DNA of 52,524 nt from Gemmatimonadota bacterium (GTDB lineage Bacteria > Gemmatimonadota > Gemmatimonadetes > Palauibacterales > KS3-K002): contig CP070722.1 in the NCBI GenBank assembly GCA_020350785.1, forward strand, positions 1,850,484 through 1,903,007, written 5' to 3'. The position numbers were made by a program, and so were the translations under genes. The notes under the pieces were generated by a model. The model was not told the DNA's origin. It did no database searches and saw only the letters and a list, made by a program, of their open reading frames with translations. This document shows positions 8,563 to 17,313 of this stretch, in pieces; the stretch's first letter is position 1, and every line of letters starts with the position of its first letter.

Positions 8563-9720
8563 TTACATCGGCATCTTCCGCACCAGCCGGACCGGCACAC
8601 CCACGTCCACCGTTGGGTGACGCATCGCCACCAACCGTAGCGTGGACGTCTCTTCCGTCACTCGGACCACTCGCCCCGTACCTACATGCTCTTCGGGCAG
8701 CCTATGCCCGGCACTGGCCCGCCGTGCTGCGGCGTAGAGTTCGAACTCGTCTCCGACCTCGACGCCCTGGCTGCGTCCTACATCGATGAACACCAGATCC
8801 TCGGTCGAGCCGACCCACTGTTCATCGAACAGGGCGACGATCTGGCCCGACGGGCCGCTCGCCACCGGCTCCGCGAAAACTCCACGCTCGAAAGAGAAGC
8901 GCTCGGCCGGCATCGTCTTGTCGCCGATCATGATCCGGTCAAAAAGCTCGGTGACGACGGCCGTGGACACGTCCTCGTGCACTGCCGCTATCGTCGCCAT
9001 GCCCGTGGGACGGATCACGTTGCCCCAGGGTATGACCTCACGCTCGACTCGGTAGATCAACATCCGGTCACCCAGACCCGGCGGCTCGCCGCCCACATGG
9101 CTCACGTAGATCCGGCCAAATCGCGGAATCGTTGTCAGCGGTTCGACCGGAAAGCCGGGAGGCGGCGTCACGTCGACGATTTCGCCGCGCGGCCCCAACT
9201 CGGACAGCGGCAGCAGCAGGCCGGCGCGGTAGAAGTCGCCCTCGGTCACCGCCATGGGGGGGACGGGCGGTAGCGGCTGATAGGTGAGCGTCTGTCGCGT
9301 CAGCTGCGGGGCCGTGAAGATCGTCTTCAGCTCGCCGCGGACCTGAGGTTCCGGCGGCCGCGCCGCGACCTCTTGGCCCGGCTCCCTCGGCAAGCCGAGC
9401 TCTTCGCGTCCCGGTACCAGCAGTTCCTCCGCCGGATAGATCCAGTGTGGATCCTCCACCACGATGGTGTTCAGTCGGTAGATCTCGGGCCACAGGAACG
9501 GGTCGCTGAGGTAGAAGCTCGCCAGATCCCAAAGCGTGTCCCCTTCCCGCACAACGTGCATACGACGGCCCTCTTGGGGCGTCGCCTCTTGCTGCCTTTC
9601 TTGAGCTTGGAGGGGGAGGGCTTCAGGCAGTAGCGCCGCGACTAAGACTGCGGCGATGATCAAGAGCTGCTTAGAAGGGTAAGTCGTCACCCTCCTCCAG
9701 CGATTCCGCCGGAAAATCAT
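8563..9720 (-). CDS. Secreted LysM-domain protein of unknown function
   Basis: The product is exported and has one LysM domain at roughly residues 55-105 (core HVVREGDTLWDLASFYLSDP, closing IYPAEELLVPG), expected to bind peptidoglycan. The rest, about 270 residues, is beta-rich in appearance and matches no family I recognise. From the ATG at 9720 the N-terminus is basic and then hydrophobic (LLIIAAVLVAALLPEALPL) and ends in LQAQ, a signal peptide. GAGG sits six bases before this ATG. A GTG at 9690, directly after GGAGGAGG, is the other candidate start. Either way the gene overlaps the 3' end of ssb in another frame (50 or 20 bases), so the two are probably coupled. Confidence 0.85.
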   Translation of the reverse strand: MIFRRNRWRRVTTYPSKQLLIIAAVLVAALLPEALPLQAQERQQEATPQEGRRMHVVREGDTLWDLASFYLSDPFLWPEIYRLNTIVVEDPHWIYPAEELLVPGREELGLPREPGQEVAARPPEPQVRGELKTIFTAPQLTRQTLTYQPLPPVPPMAVTEGDFYRAGLLLPLSELGPRGEIVDVTPPPGFPVEPLTTIPRFGRIYVSHVGGEPPGLGDRMLIYRVEREVIPWGNVIRPTGMATIAAVHEDVSTAVVTELFDRIMIGDKTMPAERFSFERGVFAEPVASGPSGQIVALFDEQWVGSTEDLVFIDVGRSQGVEVGDEFELYAAARRASAGHRLPEEHVGTGRVVRVTEETSTLRLVAMRHPTVDVGVPVRLVRKMPM

Positions 9721-10108
9721 CATATTCCTCACCCCCGTAGGTCGGTGCCTTCTGCGTCTCGAAGGCGCCATCTCCGCGGCCACCCAACATCACCATATCA
9801 TTGGCCACGATCTCTGTGCTGAACCGCTTTTGGCCGTTCTGGTCTTCCCATTGGCGGTATTGTATCCGCCCCTCGATGTACACGCGGTCACCCTTCTTCA
9901 AGTACTGCTCGGCAATCTCCGCCAGCTTGTTCCAGGCCACCACCCTGTGCCACTGCGTCTCGTCCTGCATCTGTCCATCCCGCCCGGTCCAGCGGCGGTT
10001 CGTCGCCAACGACAGGGTCGTCACCCGCGTGCCGCTCGGCGTCGTTCGGATCTCCGGGTCGCTGCCCAGGTTGCCTATGAGTATTGCCTTGTTCACGCTG
10101 CGTGCCAT
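9671..10108 (-). CDS. ssb: Single-stranded DNA-binding protein
   Basis: SSB coats single-stranded DNA in replication, repair and recombination. The 145-residue protein has an OB fold at about residues 1-107 (KAILIGNLGSDPEIR, ETQWHRVVAWNKLAEIAEQY, KKGDRVYIEGRIQYRQW). A short acidic linker follows, and the tip DDLPF is a variant of the usual DDIPF partner-binding end. The ATG at 10108 has GGGAGGAAGC immediately upstream; the in-frame codon 12 bases earlier lacks this. A consensus promoter lies 54 bases upstream. Confidence 0.97.
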   Translation of the reverse strand: MARSVNKAILIGNLGSDPEIRTTPSGTRVTTLSLATNRRWTGRDGQMQDETQWHRVVAWNKLAEIAEQYLKKGDRVYIEGRIQYRQWEDQNGQKRFSTEIVANDMVMLGGRGDGAFETQKAPTYGGEEYDDFPAESLEEGDDLPF

Positions 10109-10161
10109 GCTTCCTCCCAAGAGACGGTTGGCATCGTACGGCTCGATTCGATGCCGCCAGC

Positions 10162-10190
10162 ATTATACCTGGCCGTCAACTTATTGTCAA
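10162..10190 (-). promoter_or_regulatory. Perfect-consensus sigma-70 type promoter of ssb
   Basis: Read on the minus strand, TTGACA (10190-10185) and TATAAT (10167-10162) are separated by exactly 17 bases. Both hexamers match the housekeeping sigma-70 consensus at every position. The ssb ATG is 54 bases downstream of the -10 element, leaving a short leader with a strong Shine-Dalgarno. It lies in the gap between rimI and ssb, so it should drive ssb and the overlapping LysM gene. Confidence 0.85.
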
Positions 10191-10224
10191 CGCGAGGCTT
10201 GCCAGCCCCTCCTTACAGCAAAAT

Positions 10225-10698
10225 CTAGGAACTGCGAAGCAGCTCCAGGCACAGCACCAGCGCATCCTCCACTGGCGCTCGATAGTACCGCCGCCGCAGA
10301 CCCACACGCAGGAATCCGCACCGACGATACAGTTCCTGAGCCGCCAGGTTGCTCTCCCGCACCTCCAAGAAGATTCGCTCGGTTCCCCGCTCCCGGGCCC
10401 GGGCCAGCGCCCAATCGAGCAGCCGCCGCCCTAGACCCAAACGGCGCCATTCCGCATCGACCGCCAGGTTGCCCAATTCCGCCTCTTTCAACACATACCA
10501 GACCACGGCGTAGCCGACCACCTCTCCAGCGACCTCCGCCACCCAAAGACTGGCATCATCTCGCGACAGCAGGCCTTGGAAGCTGCTCCGACTCCAGGGC
10601 GTGGAAAATGACGAGCGCTCGATCTCCATCACGTACTCGAGATCCGCCTCGCTCATGGGCCGCAGGCTGGGCACAAGAAGAGATTCGGCCGTGCTCAC
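10225..10698 (-). CDS. rimI: GNAT acetyltransferase RimI (ribosomal protein S18 alanine N-acetyltransferase-like)
   Basis: RimI acetylates the N-terminal alanine of S18. The 157-residue product shows the GNAT fold: EADLEYVMEIERSSFSTPWS at the front, then GNLAVDAEWRRLGLGRRLL with the acetyl-CoA loop, then LEVRESNLAAQELYRRCGF. The GTG start at 10698 overlaps the tsaB stop as GTGA and has GGGAGG seven bases upstream. The order tsaE-tsaB-rimI is a well-known conserved neighbourhood. The substrate is assigned by family, not shown. Confidence 0.92.
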   Translation of the reverse strand: MSTAESLLVPSLRPMSEADLEYVMEIERSSFSTPWSRSSFQGLLSRDDASLWVAEVAGEVVGYAVVWYVLKEAELGNLAVDAEWRRLGLGRRLLDWALARARERGTERIFLEVRESNLAAQELYRRCGFLRVGLRRRYYRAPVEDALVLCLELLRSS

Positions 10699-11432
10699 CG
10701 GCGCCCTCCCTCTTCCGCCACTTTCCACTCGCGAACGTACATGGGCTCCAATTGCTCGACTCGCCTCACCTTCCCGCTGTCCGCCGCCACGTGCCTCAAC
10801 CATAGCAAGCTGGCGGCACGAGGCACGGCCAAGTGATCGGGCAGCACCCGAGCACCGGCCATACGACGCCGTATGTCGTCGCGATAAGCCTTGGCACCCT
10901 CGCCCACGAAGACCGGCTCGATCTCCCGCTTCATCAATTCGTCCATCAACCTGGGGAGGCTCCAGGCGCCCGGAGCCAGCAGCTCGACCGGCTCCCGGCC
11001 GTCCGCCAGGTCGTAGCAGGCACCGTAAACCTCGCCGCGCCGGGCGTCGAACAGCGCGCAGACCGGGCCTTCGACTCCGCAGCCCGCGGCGACCGCCAGC
11101 AGGCTCGAGTAGGCGTACAGCGCCGTCCCCCTGGCCATCGACCAACCCTTCGCCAGCGATGCCGCAATCCGTACGCCGGTGAAGGAACCCGGCCCGCTCC
11201 CCAGAACGAAGGACTCGACCTCACCGGGGGCGACGCCGCTGACCGTCAGCGCCCGGTCGATGGCAGGGAGAACGAGCTCGGAATGTGCTCGCAGGATACT
11301 AAAAGCCTGTTCGAAGACCAGTCCGTCCCGCCAGACCGCCACCGATCCCATCGGCGTGGAGGTATCGACGGCCAGCCACGCCCCTTTCCTTGCCGAAGGT
11401 GTTCCGTCCAAAACGTCGGCCCCGTTCACCAT
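10695..11432 (-). CDS. tsaB: tRNA threonylcarbamoyladenosine biosynthesis protein TsaB
   Basis: TsaB is the partner of TsaD in making the t6A modification of ANN-decoding tRNAs. From the ATG at 11432 it is 245 residues. It has the ASKHA-type N-terminus LAVDTSTPMGSVAVW, the family motif GSGPGSFTGVRI and a C-terminal half of ordinary length. The start is supported by GGAGAG upstream; the longer frame lies inside tsaE. It overlaps tsaE by seven bases and rimI by four. Confidence 0.94.
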   Translation of the reverse strand: MVNGADVLDGTPSARKGAWLAVDTSTPMGSVAVWRDGLVFEQAFSILRAHSELVLPAIDRALTVSGVAPGEVESFVLGSGPGSFTGVRIAASLAKGWSMARGTALYAYSSLLAVAAGCGVEGPVCALFDARRGEVYGACYDLADGREPVELLAPGAWSLPRLMDELMKREIEPVFVGEGAKAYRDDIRRRMAGARVLPDHLAVPRAASLLWLRHVAADSGKVRRVEQLEPMYVREWKVAEEGGRR

Positions 11433-11896
11433 GGGATGAGCTCTCCTGCCCCTCCCAAGCGCCCTGCGGATACTACCCTCAGGTCCGTGCTCGGGCCGTA
11501 ATCGATCGCCACTTCCCAACGATCCGCCGGCTGCTGCCCCTCGGCTCGGTCGGCCCACTCCAGAAGCACGACGCCCTCGTCGCCGACCAGTTCGTCCCAG
11601 CCCAGAGGCTCCAGCGGGTCGCCCGGGTTCAAGCGGAACAGGTCCACGTGGTGGATCTGAAAGCCCCTCGCGCTATGGTAGCACTGCACCAGCGTGAAGC
11701 TGGGCGATGGAATGTGCCCGCCGACGCCTGCCCCCCGGCATATCGCCCGAGCCAGCACGCTCTTACCGGCACCCAGCGGTCCGCGCAGCGAGATCCAGAG
11801 CGGCGGCTCCAGCCGGGAGCCGATGAGCTCCCCCCAGCGAACCAGTGCCGCCTCACTAAAGCTCTCCGGGCCGAGGGAGTCCCGTCCCATGCTCAC
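11426..11896 (-). CDS. tsaE: tRNA threonylcarbamoyladenosine biosynthesis ATPase TsaE
   Basis: TsaE is the small ATPase that resets the TsaBD complex in t6A synthesis. The 156-residue product has a Walker A motif GPLGAGKS at residues 39-46, then [10 protein letters not shown] and HHVDLFRL, all typical of the family. The W in LLEWADR after the Walker B region is also a family mark. The GTG at 11896 overlaps the uvrB stop as GTGA; an ATG six bases later at 11890 is an alternative. Confidence 0.95.
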   Translation of the reverse strand: MSMGRDSLGPESFSEAALVRWGELIGSRLEPPLWISLRGPLGAGKSVLARAICRGAGVGGHIPSPSFTLVQCYHSARGFQIHHVDLFRLNPGDPLEPLGWDELVGDEGVVLLEWADRAEGQQPADRWEVAIDYGPSTDLRVVSAGRLGGAGELIPW

Positions 11897-14013
11897 CCAC
11901 CCGCCGCTTCCCCGCCGCGGTCTCCGGAACCGGTCCCCTTTCGCCCGCGCCGCTTCGAGTCGATCTCCGCCCTAATCTGGAAGATGTGATCGCGCAACTG
12001 TGAGGCCAGCTCGAAGTCCAGCTCCTCCGCCGCCTTCTCCATCTCCGCAGTCAGGCGCTCAACCAGTTCCACCGGTTCCAGTTCGGGCAATCCCGCCAAG
12101 GCCTCTACCGCACGCGAGCCTGGATCCAGGCGCGAATCGGCGACCGCCGTCGTCCGACGCACCTCGTCGACGGACTTGCGGATGGAGCGCGGGATGATCC
12201 CGTGCTCCGCGTTATAGCTGCTCTGTATGTCACGACGGCGGTTCGTCTCATCGATACATCTCGCCATCGAGCCGGTCACCGTGTCGGCGTACATTATCGC
12301 CTTGCCACGCTCGTTTCTGGCCGCTCGACCGATTGTCTGGATCAAGCTCTTGTCGGAGCGCAGAAAACCCTCCTTGTCGGCATCGAGGATGGCTACCAAG
12401 GAGACCTCGGGCAAATCCAGGCCTTCGCGCAGCAGGTTGATGCCGACCAACACATCGAAAAGACCGAGGCGCAAGCCGCGGAGTATTTCGACACGCTCGA
12501 TGGCATCGATGTCCGAATGCATGTACCGCACTCTGATGCCGACTCCCAACAGATACTCGGTGAGATCTTCCGCCATCCGCTTCGTCAGCGTCGTAACGAG
12601 CACCCGCTCGCCGCGACCCACCCGCTCCCGAACCTCCGCGATCAGATCGTCAACTTGCCCGCGCACGGGCTTCACCTCTACCTCCGGATCCAACAGACCG
12701 GTTGGCCTGATTACCTGCTCAACGACAATGCCGCCGGACTTCGCGAGCTCGTAGTCGCCAGGCGTCGCCGAGACGCAAATCGCCTTGGGAACCAGAGTTT
12801 CCCACTCATCGAACCGCAACGGCCGATTATCCAGCGCGCTTGGCAGGCGGAACCCGTAATCCACCAACGTCTGCTTCCGCGAGCGATCTCCTTCAAACAT
12901 TCCCCCGATCTGGGGGATCGTAACATGTGACTCGTCGACGATGACAAGAAAGTCGTCCGGAAAATAGTCCATCAGACAGGCCGGCCGCTCACCAGCCCGC
13001 CGGCCCGCGAGGTGACGGGCATAGTTCTCGATGCCCGCGCAGTAGCCCAGTTCCCTCAGCATCTCCAGGTCATAGCGCGTACGGTGCTCCAAGCGCTGCG
13101 CCTCCAATAATCGGCCCGTCCGCCGCAGCTCCTGCGCACGCTCATTCAGTTCGTCCTTGATCAGGCGAACGGCCCGCTCCAGCGCTGTCCGGCCGATCGC
13201 GTAGTGCGTCGCCGGATAGATCGCCACCCGCTCAAGCTCCGCGATCACCTGGCCGGTCAAAGGATCGACCTTGGTCAGCCGGTCGACCTCGTCGCCCCAC
13301 AACTCGATTCGGACCGCCTGTTCCTCGTATGCCGGAAACACCTCGACAACGTCCCCCCGTACCCGGAACGTCCCACGCCTGAAATCCACATCGTTCCTCT
13401 GATACTGCACATCCACCAGGGTGGCCAGGATCTCTTCTCGCGAGACCCGCTGCCCGCGCTCCACAAGCACCAGAAGCTCCCGGTACTCCGACGGATCACC
13501 CAGGCCATATATAGCCGAGACCGATGCCACTACAATCACATCATCCCGCTCCATGAGGCTCGACGTCGCCCGGAGTCGGAGCTTCTCGATGTCTTCGTTT
13601 ATCGAGGCGTCTTTCGCTATGTAGGTGTCAGTCGCCGGGACATAGGCCTCGGGCTGATAGTAATCGTAGTACGAAATGAAGTACTCGACGGCGTTACCCG
13701 GAAAAAATTGCCTCAGCTCTCCATACAGCTGTGCCGCAAGCGTCTTGTTGTGACTCATCACCAGCGTTGGCCGACCCCAATGGGCTACCACATTTGCTAT
13801 CGTCAGAGTCTTGCCAGACCCCGTTACGCCCATAAGCGTCTGCCATCGCTCGCCGGCCTCCAGGCCGGCCACCAACTCGGCGATCGCTGTCGGCTGGTCA
13901 CCGGTGGGCTGGAAAAGCGAGTGCAGTTCGAATCGCGCCCGAAGCGCCCTACTCAGCGCCCCTCGACGCCCGGAATTGCCCGATCTGGCAAGAATCTTGG
14001 GAGGTCCCTGCAT
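11893..14013 (-). CDS. uvrB: UvrABC system protein B
   Basis: UvrB verifies DNA damage and recruits UvrC in nucleotide excision repair. The 706-residue product has Walker A GVTGSGKT at 62-69 and the tyrosine-rich beta-hairpin ([18 protein letters not shown]). It also has the helicase motif DESH ([17 protein letters not shown]), the C-terminal helicase motifs ([24 protein letters not shown]) and a UVR domain near the end that binds UvrC. The ATG at 14013 gives an N-terminus about 25 residues longer than many homologues. It follows the ATPase-TPR gene by 27 bases and overlaps tsaE by four. Confidence 0.98.
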   Translation of the reverse strand: MQGPPKILARSGNSGRRGALSRALRARFELHSLFQPTGDQPTAIAELVAGLEAGERWQTLMGVTGSGKTLTIANVVAHWGRPTLVMSHNKTLAAQLYGELRQFFPGNAVEYFISYYDYYQPEAYVPATDTYIAKDASINEDIEKLRLRATSSLMERDDVIVVASVSAIYGLGDPSEYRELLVLVERGQRVSREEILATLVDVQYQRNDVDFRRGTFRVRGDVVEVFPAYEEQAVRIELWGDEVDRLTKVDPLTGQVIAELERVAIYPATHYAIGRTALERAVRLIKDELNERAQELRRTGRLLEAQRLEHRTRYDLEMLRELGYCAGIENYARHLAGRRAGERPACLMDYFPDDFLVIVDESHVTIPQIGGMFEGDRSRKQTLVDYGFRLPSALDNRPLRFDEWETLVPKAICVSATPGDYELAKSGGIVVEQVIRPTGLLDPEVEVKPVRGQVDDLIAEVRERVGRGERVLVTTLTKRMAEDLTEYLLGVGIRVRYMHSDIDAIERVEILRGLRLGLFDVLVGINLLREGLDLPEVSLVAILDADKEGFLRSDKSLIQTIGRAARNERGKAIMYADTVTGSMARCIDETNRRRDIQSSYNAEHGIIPRSIRKSVDEVRRTTAVADSRLDPGSRAVEALAGLPELEPVELVERLTAEMEKAAEELDFELASQLRDHIFQIRAEIDSKRRGRKGTGSGDRGGEAAGG

Positions 14014-14040
14014 AAGAGTTCGGAAAAACCCAGCGTGCCG

Positions 14041-16722
14041 TCAGCCTCCAAGGCTGTCAAACCACTTGTCGAGCTCGTCAGCCGCCTTCTCCTCACCCAA
14101 CTTCCCTTTCACAGGCTCGGAATCATCGCTCGCTCCTGCGGGAAGCTCGCTCAACAGCTTGCTTGCCCGCCCAAGCATGGGGTCGGCGCCTAACTTCGCG
14201 AACAGCTCCACGGCACGCTCGGCAGCCGTTCGCGCGTCGCTCGGCCGGGCCCTAGCCAGCACGTGGGCCTGGTGGTACTGGAGGAATCCCTCACCGTATA
14301 GATCCTTCTCGGCCGTCTCGCCGATGCCCTGCTTGGCAACCATTCCTGCCAGCCAAGCGTCCTCGTCCAGGTCGATGACTCTTATCCTTACGGCATCGCC
14401 CTCCGCGCGCCGCTCGAACCAACCCTCCTTGCCCTGGTACAGCTGTTCGAGGCGCGTCGCCTCCTGCCACGCCTGCAACTCGTCACCCAACTCCAAATAG
14501 GCCAAAGCGCGAATCGCCGACGTCTGAAAGTCCTCCCTCCAGGCACCGCTGTCAGGAAGTAGCTTCCGTACCCCTTCGGTCAGTTCCAGCACAGCAGCGT
14601 AGTGGCCTCGCTCGAACTCCAGCCGCGCCATCCCAACCCGGCAGCGCAACGCCAGCGACTGATCGTCCAGTTCCTCGGCCAGCTGCAATCCGGATTGGTA
14701 CAGCTGCCGAGCCCGAGCGAATTCACCGCGCAGAGTCAGAAGGTCGGCGATATTGGCCTGCATCGCGATCTTCTGATCCGGCATGCCGGCGACTTCCGTC
14801 GTCTCCAGCGCCGATTCCCAATGACGCAGCGCGTCGTCCCATTCGCCGGCGCGGAAACTCGCCAAGCCCAACAAGTCGTGACAGACCGCCACACCGGCAG
14901 AGTCGTTGACCTGATCGAACACCTCGATCGCTCGCTGCGCCAAGGCCCTTCCTTCCTCCGGGCTTCCCCAGGAGACATGCACCCGGGCGAGAAAGTACGC
15001 GGCTTGCGAGATCAGCTCTGGCCGGCGGCTCTGCTCTGCGACGTGAAGGGCCTCCTCGGACATCAGCAGCGCCTCCTCGGCGCGGCCCAGCCGCTCGGCC
15101 ACGTCACAGGACAGGTCCAGGGCCGCGACCAGCTCCTCCGTCAACCCGGCCCGGCGGGCCTGGTCCACCAGATTCCCTGCCAGCACCGCCACTTCACCCG
15201 GCGGCTCGCCGCGCTCCAGCCGGAGCCAGCCGATCAGAGTACCGGCCCTCGCTTTCGTAGCGACATCTCCCAGCTCGGCCGCCCTCCGATCCACCTCGGT
15301 CAGTAGCGCCTCGGCCTCCTCCTGTCGCTCGTTCGCGGCGTACATCGCCGCAAGCCGACTCTGGATTCGCAGGCGCGACAGCTCGTCGTCAGCCGTCTCC
15401 ACAGCGAACCGCAGGTGCCCGTCCATTTCATGCGGCGCGTGTAGCCGCTCGGCCAGATCGGCGGCCTTGAGCGACCACTCGTGCGCTCGCTCGCGGTCAC
15501 CGCCAGCCAGATACTGCGCAGCGATCTCATCGGCGATCTCGCCTGACTCGTCGCCCGCAAGTTGCTCTAGGGTCTCGCCGGCGCGACGGAGTAAGTGCGA
15601 GCGCCGCTTACCCGAGACTCGCCTGCCTATGGCTTTTCGTATCGCCGGATGGAGAAATCCAAAAAGTGTCGAATGCGTGCCCGTCGCCCACTGACGATAG
15701 CCCAACCTCACGATCAAGGCGTGTTGAGAATCCGCTGCCTGCAGATGACCGAGAATCTCCTCCTCGCCACGCCCCAGTTGCCAGGCCAGCAAGGCTGAGT
15801 CTATTGCGACACCCGAAAGAGCCGCGGCCTCCAGCGTCCAGCGCAGGCCGGGTTCCAGGGTGTCGAGCCTGCCGGCGACGACGCTCTCCAGATCGAGGTT
15901 CGGTCGAGGAAGCCGACTTCGGCGAGCGGCGTAGCTGAAGAAACGCTTCCGTATCACCTTTTTTTCTCGCAGCCAGCTCAGAAGCAGCCGCGCCCGCAAC
16001 GGGCTGCCGTGGGCGGCGCTGGCGAACCAGGCACTGAGATCATCATTCAGCGAGCCTTCCAGTTCGGTCTCCGCCAATTCGATGATCGAGTCGGCCTCCA
16101 GCTCGCGAATCACCAGCTCGAGTGAGTTCGGCCTGACTCGTTGCCGCACCGCCCTGATGGCCTCCGCGTTCATCCCCGTCTCGGGCTCCCATGTCACCAA
16201 GACGAGCACGGGGATCGTGGCCAATCCCATGCCCAGGCGTCCCAGCAGGTCAAGCGAAGTTCGATCGCACCACTGCAAGTCATCGATGAACAGGACCAGC
16301 GACCGGCGACTCGCCAAAACTCGACATAGTGACAGGAACTGATCGGAAAGCGCGTGGCGGCCTGCCACAGACGACGCGCCGGCCAGCCAGCCCGGCATCT
16401 CGCGTCTCACCAGCGCCGGACTCTCATCCCCGCCCAGGCCAATGAGTTGTGTCAGCAGGTCGCGAAACAGCCCCAGCGGCCGCAGCGAGCTGTGCTTCTC
16501 CACGCAGGCGGTCGTGAGAGTCACGGCCTCGGGATCCGCCAATCTGACCCGCTTCAGAAAGAAGTGCGCCAGCTGGGTCTTCCCGGTGCCGCTGACACCC
16601 GTCAAGAAGACGATCCTCCCGCGGCCAGACTGGTCCTGACGGATGTCGCGCAGGATCGTCTCGAGCTGCGTGAGCTCCGTAACTCTGCCTGGCAGGTGAT
16701 TTGTCGGTCGTTTCTCGCTCAT
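14041..16722 (-). CDS. Predicted ATPase with TPR repeats (AAA_16-like), function unknown
   Basis: The 893-residue protein starts with a P-loop ATPase domain: Walker A GVSGTGKT at 42-49 and Walker B LVLFIDDLQWCD at about 142-153, the signature of signal-transduction ATPases with numerous domains (STAND/AAA_16). A winged-helix-like region around 260-400 follows. From roughly 400 to 850 it is almost all helical TPR-like repeats (for example ADLAERLHAPHEMDGHLRFA and LELGDELQAWQEATRLEQLY). No DNA-binding output domain, cyclase or kinase is evident, unlike MalT or LuxR-type relatives. I chose the ATG at 16722 over a GTG at 16731. It precedes uvrB by 27 bases, so the two may be co-transcribed. Partner and role cannot be read from sequence. 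Confidence 0.82.
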   Translation of the reverse strand: MSEKRPTNHLPGRVTELTQLETILRDIRQDQSGRGRIVFLTGVSGTGKTQLAHFFLKRVRLADPEAVTLTTACVEKHSSLRPLGLFRDLLTQLIGLGGDESPALVRREMPGWLAGASSVAGRHALSDQFLSLCRVLASRRSLVLFIDDLQWCDRTSLDLLGRLGMGLATIPVLVLVTWEPETGMNAEAIRAVRQRVRPNSLELVIRELEADSIIELAETELEGSLNDDLSAWFASAAHGSPLRARLLLSWLREKKVIRKRFFSYAARRSRLPRPNLDLESVVAGRLDTLEPGLRWTLEAAALSGVAIDSALLAWQLGRGEEEILGHLQAADSQHALIVRLGYRQWATGTHSTLFGFLHPAIRKAIGRRVSGKRRSHLLRRAGETLEQLAGDESGEIADEIAAQYLAGGDRERAHEWSLKAADLAERLHAPHEMDGHLRFAVETADDELSRLRIQSRLAAMYAANERQEEAEALLTEVDRRAAELGDVATKARAGTLIGWLRLERGEPPGEVAVLAGNLVDQARRAGLTEELVAALDLSCDVAERLGRAEEALLMSEEALHVAEQSRRPELISQAAYFLARVHVSWGSPEEGRALAQRAIEVFDQVNDSAGVAVCHDLLGLASFRAGEWDDALRHWESALETTEVAGMPDQKIAMQANIADLLTLRGEFARARQLYQSGLQLAEELDDQSLALRCRVGMARLEFERGHYAAVLELTEGVRKLLPDSGAWREDFQTSAIRALAYLELGDELQAWQEATRLEQLYQGKEGWFERRAEGDAVRIRVIDLDEDAWLAGMVAKQGIGETAEKDLYGEGFLQYHQAHVLARARPSDARTAAERAVELFAKLGADPMLGRASKLLSELPAGASDDSEPVKGKLGEEKAADELDKWFDSLGG

Positions 16723-16899
16723 TGCCCGCACCCCGCTGGCCGGCGCCAGCCCCGGCGGTCGTCGCTCGTCACCTTGTTTCCAGTTGCGTTCTCCACGTGC
16801 GCAGGCCGGGGGGAGTCGTGGTGGCCAGGATTACAGCTCAGCCCTCGCAAGCTACATTCTGGCAAGCGCCTCTTCAACGGCAGGAAAACTCAGGGGGGC

Positions 16900-17313
16900 T
16901 CAGCTCCTCTTGGTCAGCGCGATTACCCGGTCCCAGATCTGCTTCGACACAGGCATCACCGACAGACGTGGTAACCGCACCAACTCCCAATCCGCGAACG
17001 CTCTCTCGGCCTTGATGCTGGCTAGAGTCACCGGCGCCGCCAGTCTCTGGTTGGCGCGAATGTCGAACACCACACGGCGCTCATCATCCGCCTCGGGATC
17101 CGGATATGGTTCGCTCTCTATCCGTGCAATACCGACGATCGCTTTCTCTTTGCCGGTGTGGTAAAAGAGCGCCAGGTCGCCGGGTCGCGTCGCTCGCATA
17201 TGCTTCAGAGCCTGCGGGTTCCTGACTCCATCCCACCTGGCTTGACCCTCCCGTTCCAAGTCCTCGTACGAGTACTCCTCCGGCTCGCTCTTTAGAAGCC
17301 AGTACTTCGGCAC
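16900..17313 (-). CDS. EVE-domain protein (PUA-like modified-base-binding fold)
   Basis: This 137-residue protein is a complete stand-alone EVE domain. The family starts MPKYWLLKSEPEEYSYEDLE, has WDGVRNPQALKHMR and GDLALFYHTGKEKAIVGIA, and ends with the PRLSVMPVS block. EVE domains belong to the PUA/YTH-like group and are thought to read modified cytosine or other modified bases. The GTG start at 17313 shares one base with the rel stop (TAGTG) and has GGAGG eight bases upstream. It is therefore translationally coupled to rel, which makes a nucleic-acid or stress link possible but unproven. Confidence 0.93.
   Translation of the reverse strand: MPKYWLLKSEPEEYSYEDLEREGQARWDGVRNPQALKHMRATRPGDLALFYHTGKEKAIVGIARIESEPYPDPEADDERRVVFDIRANQRLAAPVTLASIKAERAFADWELVRLPRLSVMPVSKQIWDRVIALTKRS

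Noticed and set aside
16732..16899. TGTAAT-like element in the gap upstream of the ATPase-TPR gene.
   Set aside because: No acceptable -35 box at 16-18 bases, so I do not call a promoter.
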